A stretch of 11,669 nt of DNA from contig CALZJV010000379.1 in NCBI GenBank assembly GCA_945787595.1, forward strand, positions 1 through 11,669. Reading direction: 5' to 3'. Position 1 is the stretch's first letter; every line of letters starts with the position of its first letter. This document shows, one piece after another, positions 6,451 to 11,669 of the stretch. The stretch comes from an uncultured Desulfobacterales bacterium (GTDB lineage: Bacteria; Desulfobacterota; Desulfobacteria; Desulfobacterales; JAFDCJ01). Position numbers and translations under genes: made by a program. The notes under the pieces were generated by a model. That model was not told the DNA's origin. It searched no databases and saw nothing but the letters and a program-made list of their open reading frames with translations.

Positions 6451-7530
6451 CTATCTTAATTTTAAGGTACTCATGGCCAGCAGGGCCAGAGCGATGGCAA
6501 TGATCCAGAAGCGGACAATCACCTTTGGTTCCGGCCAGCCCTTTAATTCAAAGTGATGGTGCAGCGGCGCCATACGAAAAATTCTTTTGCCGTGGGTCAT
6601 TTTGAAAAACCCCACCTGGAAAATCACGGATAAGGCTTCCATGACAAACAGCCCACCGACCAACGCCAGTAAAATTTCCTGTTTGGTAATGACGGCAATG
6701 GTGCCCAAAGATGCACCCAGGGATAGTGAACCCACATCGCCCATGAAGATTTGAGCCGGGTAGGCGTTAAACCACAAAAATCCGAGGCCGGAACCAGCCA
6801 GTGCGCCGCAGAAGATAGCCAATTCTCCACTTCCGATCACATTATTTATTTGCAGGTAATCAGCAATTTTGGCATGGCCGGCCACATAAGCAAAAATCAT
6901 GTAGGTCGACGCTGCAATAATCACCGGGCCGATGGCAAGCCCATCGAGTCCGTCAGTGAGATTAACTGCATTGGACGCCCCCACGATGACAAATGCCGCG
7001 AAAATGACATAACCCCAACCAAAATCCGGCGAGATATTCTTAAAAAACGGTATGGTAACCTGGGTTGAAAAATCCGGACTGATGTATACCAGCAAGCTGG
7101 TAACCAGGGCGACAATCCCCTGCAGTGCCAGTTTTTTGCGCACGGTTAAACCTTTGCTCTGCTTTTTGATTTGCATCAGATAGTCATCGATAAATCCAAT
7201 CGTTCCATTGCCGATGATGACAAACAGCACAATCCATATAAAATAATTGGTTAAATCACTCCAAAGAAGAATGGAAATGGTTATGGATATAATGATCAGC
7301 GTTCCACCCATTGTCGGCGTACCGGCTTTGTCCAGGTGGGTCTTGGGACCGTCATCCCGGATGTATTGACCCACTTGCATGGCGCCTAGTTTGCGGATCA
7401 TCCAGGGCCCCAGGAGAAAGCAGATGAAAAAAGCCGTCAAACTGGCATAAATCGTCCTGAACGTAATGTAACGAAATACGTTAAAGACTGAAAACGTCGT
7501 ATGCAGTGGATATAACAGGTGGTAGAGCAT
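6451..7530 (-). CDS. mraY: Phospho-N-acetylmuramoyl-pentapeptide transferase MraY
   Basis: MraY moves phospho-MurNAc-pentapeptide from UDP onto undecaprenyl phosphate, forming lipid I in the inner membrane. The 359 residues match the family length, with about ten membrane helices. Diagnostic motifs are GTPTMGG (70-76), FIDDY with the Asp pair 115-116, [13 protein letters not shown] (187-199), [10 protein letters not shown] with Asp265 (264-273) and [13 protein letters not shown] with the His triplet 324-326 (320-332). The Lys commonly found after DDY(L/R) is Met119 here, with lysines at 122-123. The gene stands between murF and murD as in typical dcw clusters but is separated from both by repeat-filled gaps of more than 400 bp. 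The ATG at 7530 gives the expected N-terminus; only a weak AAGAAAC precedes it. No truncation is seen. Confidence 0.97.
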   Translation of the reverse strand: MLYHLLYPLHTTFSVFNVFRYITFRTIYASLTAFFICFLLGPWMIRKLGAMQVGQYIRDDGPKTHLDKAGTPTMGGTLIIISITISILLWSDLTNYFIWIVLFVIIGNGTIGFIDDYLMQIKKQSKGLTVRKKLALQGIVALVTSLLVYISPDFSTQVTIPFFKNISPDFGWGYVIFAAFVIVGASNAVNLTDGLDGLAIGPVIIAASTYMIFAYVAGHAKIADYLQINNVIGSGELAIFCGALAGSGLGFLWFNAYPAQIFMGDVGSLSLGASLGTIAVITKQEILLALVGGLFVMEALSVIFQVGFFKMTHGKRIFRMAPLHHHFELKGWPEPKVIVRFWIIAIALALLAMSTLKLR

Positions 7531-7589
7531 CGTTTCTTTATTGGTTGTGCTTAATTAAATTTCTAGAAGAACAATTTCTTTCCCTGCAT

Positions 7590-7673
7590 CGGTTATCGGT
7601 TATTGGTTATTAGTTATTGGTTAATAATTATTGGTTAATAGTTATTGGTTAATGGTTATTGGTTAATAGTTAT
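7590..7673. repeat. 7-bp tandem array (TGGTTAT type), 12 units in register
   Basis: Twelve consecutive heptamers run without a register shift: CGGTTAT twice, TGGTTAT, TAGTTAT, TGGTTAA, TAATTAT, TGGTTAA, TAGTTAT, TGGTTAA, TGGTTAT, TGGTTAA, TAGTTAT. Variation falls mainly at unit positions 1-3 and 7. It lies about 60 bp upstream of mraY. A short inverted counterpart (AACAATT, AACGATT) is seen at about 7936-7949, overlapping the murF stop. Confidence 0.9.
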
Positions 7674-7694
7674 TGGATTTTATCGATTTTACTC

Positions 7695-7709
7695 GCGGCT
7701 GGAAGCCGC
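7695..7709. repeat. REP-like palindrome
   Basis: GCGGCT (7695-7700), GGA, AGCCGC (7704-7709) is a perfect 6-bp stem with a 3-nt loop. On the minus strand it reads GTGGGAGCGGCTTCCAGCCG followed by CGA. This strongly resembles bacterial REP elements of the GTGGGAGCGGCTTCAGCCGCGA type, which are mobilised by REP-associated tyrosine transposases. No transposase is in the window. Confidence 0.65.
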
Positions 7710-7738
7710 TCCCACAAATATTATGTACCAAGGTTGAG

Positions 7739-7920
7739 CGGTTCAGGGTTCAACGTTTCGGGTTGAAAAACGCCCAACCAGCTCCTATCAAAGGGATTCA
7801 GCTTTTATGTGTCAATAACGCCTTTTCACCCAATGGGTGAAGTCGAGTGTTCCGGATCTTAATCAGTATAGTAAGCAGTTTCAAACAGATTTAACCTTTG
7901 AACCTTGAACCTGGAACCGA
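7739..7920. repeat. Inverted pair of 7-bp arrays (GGTTCA / GAACCTT) around a core with a perfect hairpin
   Basis: The left arm (7739-7766) is CGGTTCA, GGGTTCA, ACGTTTC, GGGTTGA. The right arm (7893-7920) is AACCTTT, GAACCTT, GAACCTG, GAACCGA, close to the reverse complement of the left arm. The core between them contains TTCACCC-AAT-GGGTGAA (7825-7841), a perfect 7-bp stem with a 3-nt loop. No ORF is present. The left arm shares its word with the array before murC (1918-1966). Confidence 0.75.
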
Positions 7921-7946
7921 CCAGTTTTGGTTGTAACAATTAACGA

Positions 7947-9377
7947 TTAACTTTTTTTCTCTCCCGCCCACTCCTCAAGTTTGCGGACCACTTTTTCCAT
8001 GGCCATTCCGCGGGAACCCTTTACTAGCAGCCAGTCACCGGGTTGCAGCCAATTTTTCAAGTCTTCTACGATTTCATCCTGCCGGCCTTCAAAGGTATCG
8101 GTTGACGGCATGCCCTCATCGTGAGCGCCGGTTCTCACGGCGGCGGCAAACTCACCATATGCGTATAATCGACGAATACCCGAGCGCGCGACCCGGGCAC
8201 CGACTTTGCGATGGAGTGATTGGGCCTGGGCGCCCAGTTCAAGCATATCCCCGATCACAACGACGCCTCTGGCCCCGGCTCGCATTGTATTGAGAGTTGC
8301 AAAGGCGGCTTTCATGGAGTCAGGGTTGGCGTTGTATGTATCGTCGATAAGGTGGATGCCACCGGGCATGTCCCTGATGTTCATCCTGCCGGAAACCGGT
8401 TTGAATGCTTCGAGACCGGTCTTTACGGTTTGGCAAGAAAGACCTAACTGTTGGCCTACGGCCGCTGCCGCCAGTGCATTGGAAACCATAAAACGACCGG
8501 GAGAATTTAAATGGACTGCAATGCTTTCGGCAGCTAAGATCAACGTAAAGGAAATTGTGTGCTTGGTTTCATTGATATCTTCCGCTCTGATCGCCGCTTC
8601 GCGGGACAGCCCGTAAAGGATCACCTCGGCTTTTGTTTTGGAGGCCAATTGAATCACTCGAGGATCATCCGCATTGAGAATGGCTTTGGCGCCGGGTCCG
8701 AGGTTTTTAAGGAGGTCTCCTTTTTCCTGCATGACACCTTCAATGGACCCCAAGCCTTCCAAATGCGCCGGACCGATATTGGTCAGTACACCGATATCCG
8801 GCGAGCATATTTCAGATAATCTTGCTATTTCACCGGGATTGTTCGTGCCCAGTTCCAGGACGGCCCACTGATGGCCGGTTGATAATCCGAGCAGGGTTAT
8901 CGGCAAGCCGATGTCATTGTTAAAATTCCCAACGGCCGTCAGGATATCATACTGACGATCTAGAACCGCGGTGGTCATCCGGCGGGTGGTGGTTTTTCCG
9001 TTGGACCCCGTAATAGCTACCACGGACGCGTTTGACCGCTGACGGTTAAACGCCGCCATGTCCCCCAAGGCTCGGGTGGTATCTTCAACCGCGATACAGA
9101 CGACATCGTTTGTTTTCCATGCTGAAATGGGCATTTGGTTGGCCTTATGGCGATTGATTACAAGGCCACGCACCCCCTGATCGACTATCTTTGAAGTAAA
9201 TGTATGGCCATCATGGACTTCTCCTGTAATGGCCACAAAAACGTCCTCGGCAGAGATGTTACGGGAGTCAATGGAAACCCCTGTGAAGGGACGGCGCAAA
9301 TCACCACATAAAAGCTCACCCTGGGTGGCTTCTATGATTTCTGCGGCTGTCCAGGTTAGGAGATGGCTTTGGGTCAT
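7947..9377 (-). CDS. murF: UDP-MurNAc-tripeptide:D-alanyl-D-alanine ligase MurF
   Basis: MurF joins the D-Ala-D-Ala dipeptide to UDP-MurNAc-tripeptide, completing the cytoplasmic pentapeptide precursor. The 476 residues include the N-terminal MurF fold with SIDSRN (35-40) and DVFVAI (45-50), and the ATP loop TGSNGKTTT (123-131). NFNNDIGLPITLL, ELGTNNPGEIARL and NIGPAHLEGLGS follow, then the C-terminal-domain motif DDTYNANPDSMKAA and the late VKGSRGM. All are characteristic and in the expected order, with normal length, so this is the one Mur ligase here without a lesion. It is 305 bp from murE and 416 bp from mraY, both gaps filled with 7-bp repeat arrays, instead of the tight packing usual in dcw operons. 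The start ATG at 9377 is preceded only by a weak GGACA. Confidence 0.97.
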   Translation of the reverse strand: MTQSHLLTWTAAEIIEATQGELLCGDLRRPFTGVSIDSRNISAEDVFVAITGEVHDGHTFTSKIVDQGVRGLVINRHKANQMPISAWKTNDVVCIAVEDTTRALGDMAAFNRQRSNASVVAITGSNGKTTTRRMTTAVLDRQYDILTAVGNFNNDIGLPITLLGLSTGHQWAVLELGTNNPGEIARLSEICSPDIGVLTNIGPAHLEGLGSIEGVMQEKGDLLKNLGPGAKAILNADDPRVIQLASKTKAEVILYGLSREAAIRAEDINETKHTISFTLILAAESIAVHLNSPGRFMVSNALAAAAVGQQLGLSCQTVKTGLEAFKPVSGRMNIRDMPGGIHLIDDTYNANPDSMKAAFATLNTMRAGARGVVVIGDMLELGAQAQSLHRKVGARVARSGIRRLYAYGEFAAAVRTGAHDEGMPSTDTFEGRQDEIVEDLKNWLQPGDWLLVKGSRGMAMEKVVRKLEEWAGEKKS

Positions 9378-9460
9378 TGATTGTTGTCCGTTATGTGTTA
9401 AATTAAAAGCCGATAAAATTCCTTACATCGTGATTCAACTTCCTAATATGAAACTTCATG

Positions 9461-9623
9461 GAATGACGAATGAAGATTGAAGATTGACGAATTGAGGATG
9501 TCGCTCTCCGAGGCGTAGGCGCTACAACCCTTACGAGCCGGAGGCTTCGCTCTGCTTTTTATAACAAATAAAATAGAAAGAATTCCTTAATTCGACATTC
9601 GTCAATTGACATTCGACATTTGT
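9461..9623. repeat. Inverted-arm heptamer element with a core shared with elements A and B
   Basis: The left arm (9461-9502) reads GAATGAC, GAATGAA, GATTGAA, GATTGAC, GAATTGA, GGATGTC. The right arm (9589-9623) reads AATTCGA, CATTCGT, CAATTGA, CATTCGA, CATTTGT, which is the same word in reverse-complement sense. The core contains GCTTCGCTCTGCTTTTTATA (9544-9563). This resembles GCTACGCTCT...TTTTATA in element A (435-456) and, inverted, TATAAA...AGAGCGTAGC in element B. It fills most of the murE-murF gap and codes for nothing. Confidence 0.8.
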
Positions 9624-9682
9624 CATGCCGAAGTCTCTATTCCGATCAAACTGGTGGCTCCGGCAACTAGCGGCGGCGCTGA

Positions 9683-10714
9683 CTATTGACCACTAATTGC
9701 CTGCAGTGCCTTTGCAGCTTCCACCCGGTCATCAAATGCAACGACGGATGTACCCAGTATCTGATAGGTCTCATGGCCCTTGCCGGCTATCAGTACGGCG
9801 TCCTGCGGCCGGGATGCCAGAATCCCCAGCTCGATGGCACGGCGCCGATCGGGTTCGACCGTGTATCCCTTTCGCTTAAATCCGGTTTTCAGATCAATTG
9901 CCGTATACTCGAGACTGTTGGTCTGTCTGACCCCGGGTAAAATTTGATCGATGATTGCGGCCGGATTCTCCCGGCGGGGATTGTCGGAAGTGACGATTGA
10001 CAGATCGCACAGCCGCGCGGCAATCTCCCCCATCAAGGGACGCTTTTCTTTGTCCCGGTCGCCGCCGCATCCAAAAACACAGATGATCCGGGCCGGTGCA
10101 ATCTCCTTTAAGGCCGACAAGGCGTTTTCCAGAGCATCCGGTGTATGCGCATAGTCCACATAAACAAATCGTCCGGTACTGTTATTTATGGTTTCAAGTC
10201 GACCGGGAATGGCAGTCAATGCTTCAATCCCGGCTTTAATCATATCTGACGCAATGTTCAGGGCGGTTGCGACACCCGTGGCCGTGAGAATATTTTCGAC
10301 GTTGTGTACCCCCACGAGGGGAGTTTTGAATATAAAACTCCCCCCGGGGGCGGCAACCTTCCCATCGGTGCCATCTAAATTACATCGGATATTTTCAGAC
10401 CTTATTTCGCAATCAGGAGACGATCCTGTTCTAACTAAAGGCATCGGCAGCGAATCCGCCAGTTTTTGGCCCCTAGCATCGTCGCAATTGATGACAGCCG
10501 AGGCATTTTCTTTCTTCGGGCCTCTCGTCAGATACTCGGTGAACAATCTTTTTTTACTGGACCAGTATGATTGCATGTCGCCATGAAAGTCGAGATGGTC
10601 CTGGCTCAAATTCGTAAAGGCGGCCACGTCAAACCAGCAGTTTTTAATACGCCATAGATCGATGGCATGCGAAGAGGCTTCCGCTACCACATGGGTGACG
10701 CCATCAGACTGCAT
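9683..10714 (-). CDS. murE: MurE, central and C-terminal domains (downstream part of the frameshifted gene)
   Basis: This frame carries the rest of UDP-MurNAc-tripeptide synthetase MurE. Numbered from the ATG at 10714, it shows AEASSHAIDL (11-20), NLSQDHLDFHG (35-45) with the nearby SKKRLF segment, and VDYAHTPDAL (186-195). FGCGGDRDKEKRPLMGEIA (214-232), DNPRREN (244-250) and GKGHE (311-315) follow. DNPR marks enzymes that add meso-diaminopimelate rather than lysine. The reading frame extends upstream of the ATG as RILSE, matching the usual family segment, so the ATG at 10714 is an internal methionine and not a native start. The true gene starts at 11297 in another frame. The ATP loop is absent from this part, so it could not be active alone. 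It ends at a TAG next to the 305-bp repeat-filled gap before murF. Confidence 0.93.
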   Translation of the reverse strand: MQSDGVTHVVAEASSHAIDLWRIKNCWFDVAAFTNLSQDHLDFHGDMQSYWSSKKRLFTEYLTRGPKKENASAVINCDDARGQKLADSLPMPLVRTGSSPDCEIRSENIRCNLDGTDGKVAAPGGSFIFKTPLVGVHNVENILTATGVATALNIASDMIKAGIEALTAIPGRLETINNSTGRFVYVDYAHTPDALENALSALKEIAPARIICVFGCGGDRDKEKRPLMGEIAARLCDLSIVTSDNPRRENPAAIIDQILPGVRQTNSLEYTAIDLKTGFKRKGYTVEPDRRRAIELGILASRPQDAVLIAGKGHETYQILGTSVVAFDDRVEAAKALQAISGQ

Positions 10715-11297
10715 TTCCGATAGAATCCTTCATGGGGTTGACAAATGATTTGTTCCCATAGCGATAATTTATTGTTCCGATCACGCCGACCTTAAATCCG
10801 GCCTGTAGCAGGATGCTTTCGATTAAATAGGCGACCGTCGTCTTGCCGTTGGTTCCGGTAATGCCGACCAGGGTCATGTCCTGGGACGGATGGCCGAAAA
10901 ACCGTGCCGCCAGATCGGCCAGGGCTACGCGCGTATCGGTTACCCGGATGACGATCGGCCGGCTTTTTGGGGGTAGGGCACCGACTTCATTAAGAAAGGG
11001 CTGAGGAGGCTCTTTTTGCGCGATAATTGCTGCAGCTCCTCTTTTAAGAGCCTGCGGCATAAAATCATGACCATCGGCGGTTTGCCCTTCAATGGCGACA
11101 AACATACCACCCGGTTGAACCTCCTGGGCCCTGTAATGAATTGACCTAATTTCCGAATCCGGTAGGCTGTCATGTTGCGCCGGGGATGGCGCATGGCCAT
11201 TTTCGGCGTCATTCTTTACTCTCCGATCACTGCTGCTTGTATTTAAACAGTTTGCGGTGATTGGTTTAATGGCTTCAAGTAATTTTGACAGCTTCAC
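10704..11297 (-). CDS. murE: MurE, N-terminal domain and ATP-binding loop (upstream part of the frameshifted gene)
   Basis: MurE adds the third residue of the stem peptide to UDP-MurNAc-L-Ala-D-Glu. This 197-residue frame has the N-terminal substrate domain (IHYRAQEVQPGGMFVAIEG) and the ATP loop GITGTNGKTT (145-154). It then reaches GTINYRYGNKSFVNPM, and from there the family continues with TTPESLDLQRIL. Here NPM is followed by out-of-frame bases giving KDSIGNAV and a stop, while RILSEMQSDG appears in the next frame. About 26 bp thus seem to be missing near 10730. The GTG start at 11297 overlaps the ftsI stop by 4 bp (GTGA), indicating coupling. Residues about 15-46 are an unusually long polar stretch compared with common MurE N-termini. 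Confidence in identity is high; whether the break is biological is open. Confidence 0.93.
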   Translation of the reverse strand: MKLSKLLEAIKPITANCLNTSSSDRRVKNDAENGHAPSPAQHDSLPDSEIRSIHYRAQEVQPGGMFVAIEGQTADGHDFMPQALKRGAAAIIAQKEPPQPFLNEVGALPPKSRPIVIRVTDTRVALADLAARFFGHPSQDMTLVGITGTNGKTTVAYLIESILLQAGFKVGVIGTINYRYGNKSFVNPMKDSIGNAV

Positions 11298-11669
11298 CCT
11301 TTGGCCTCACTGCCCAGGAATACCCTGAATTTTGTCGTACCACCATCAGGCGGCACATTTAAATAGTTCAGGGTTTGCTGAGCAATTTGTTTAAATACCG
11401 GGGCGGCTACGATACCGCCATAATATTTTCCCTTGGGCTCATCAATAACCACCAGAATTGCAATTTCCGGATTATCGGCAGGCGTAAAACCGATAAACGA
11501 CGCCATATGCCTGTTGTCCGAGTATTGGCCGTTTTCATCGAGTTTCCGGCTGGTACCGGTCTTGCCACCAACGGAATATCCGTCGAGGGCGGCGTTCACT
11601 CCGGTGCCGCCTTCTGTGATGACCGTTTTCATGATATTTTTGACTATTTTAGCGGAGCGGGCGGAAATG
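11294..11669 (-). CDS. ftsI: FtsI-type penicillin-binding protein (class B), C-terminal part, runs off the window
   Basis: The frame is open from the right edge to the stop at 11294, giving 125 residues of the transpeptidase domain; the visible ATG at 11632 is internal. It contains SVGGKTGTSRKL, the KTG box of penicillin-binding proteins (Lys codon 11561-11563). The class B motifs ISARSAKIVKNIMKTVI and ASFIGFTPADNPEIAILVVI, followed by a proline/glycine segment and YYGGIVAAPVFK, are also seen. The SxxK and SxN boxes would lie upstream, outside the window. Position directly before murE, with a 4-bp overlap, identifies it as the septal transpeptidase FtsI (PBP3), partner of FtsW. In some deltaproteobacterial relatives a Spo0VD-like PBP occupies this place, so the exact subfamily is less certain. 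Confidence 0.92.
   Translation of the reverse strand, partial: ISARSAKIVKNIMKTVITEGGTGVNAALDGYSVGGKTGTSRKLDENGQYSDNRHMASFIGFTPADNPEIAILVVIDEPKGKYYGGIVAAPVFKQIAQQTLNYLNVPPDGGTTKFRVFLGSEAKG

Noticed and set aside
7590..7673. CRISPR array
   Set aside because: Units are only 7 bp, directly adjacent and degenerate. There are no spacers of 25-40 bp and no cas genes in the window.
10712..10714. Independent start of a separate murE-like gene at the ATG of 10714
   Set aside because: The matching family sequence RILSE continues upstream of this ATG in the same frame, so it is an internal Met of one broken gene.
640..10740. Both frameshift junctions (murC near 658 and murE near 10731) lie directly beside CATG
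   Set aside because: Two cases of a 4-bp match are weak evidence, the exact murC breakpoint is uncertain, and the murD junction is not next to CATG.

Overview
The window is a stretch of the division and cell-wall (dcw) cluster, with every recognised gene on the minus strand. In transcription order (right to left) it reads ftsI (3' end only) - murE - murF - mraY - murD - ftsW - murG - murC - ftsQ (5' end only). The genes encode the late cytoplasmic and lipid-linked steps of peptidoglycan precursor synthesis: the Mur ligases C, D, E and F, the translocase MraY and the transferase MurG. They also encode the septal synthase pair FtsW/FtsI and the divisome protein FtsQ. MurE carries the DNPR signature of meso-diaminopimelate-adding enzymes, so a Gram-negative, mDAP-type wall is expected. 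The gene order, protein flavour and repeat-rich gaps suggest Desulfobacterota, probably a Desulfobacterales-like lineage. That placement is inference, because no rRNA or other strict marker is present.

Two things make the region unusual. First, three of the four Mur ligase genes carry deletion-like lesions. murE is frameshifted where the substrate-binding TTPES-type segment should be (near 10730). murC is frameshifted near 655, and its missing C-terminus can be read in another frame down to 557. murD is in frame but lacks about 35-40 residues before its C-terminal FDMYDSY segment (near 4744). murF, mraY, ftsW and the murG core look intact. Since these are essential single-copy enzymes in most bacteria, assembly or consensus error is a strong alternative to real decay.

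Second, the operon is tightly coupled at two junctions (ftsI/murE and murD/ftsW overlap by 4 bp), but the other junctions are opened by gaps of about 270-480 bp filled with repeats. Nearly all gaps contain degenerate tandem arrays with a strict 7-bp period. Each array uses a different heptamer 'word' (GGTTCAG, GGGCATA, ATGCGGA, ATTCCGA, TTTCTGT, TGGTTAT, GAACCTT, GAATGAC), and several occur as inverted pairs around a core. One array lies inside the 5' extension of murG and another ends exactly at the murC start codon. Two gaps also hold inverted copies of a roughly 200-270 bp AT-rich MITE-like element, and one holds a REP-like hairpin.

Region by region: 1-288 ftsQ; 289-556 element copy A; 557-1917 murC; 1918-2243 heptamer arrays; 2244-3521 murG with repeat-bearing extension; 3534-4667 ftsW; 4664-5971 murD; 5972-6450 element copy B, a complex hairpin and an 8-bp repeat; 6451-7530 mraY; 7531-7946 heptamer arrays and REP-like hairpin; 7947-9377 murF; 9378-9682 inverted heptamer element; 9683-11297 murE in two frames; 11294-11669 ftsI. 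No murB or ddl is seen between murC and ftsQ, where they often lie. No tRNA, rRNA, CRISPR or transposase gene was found.
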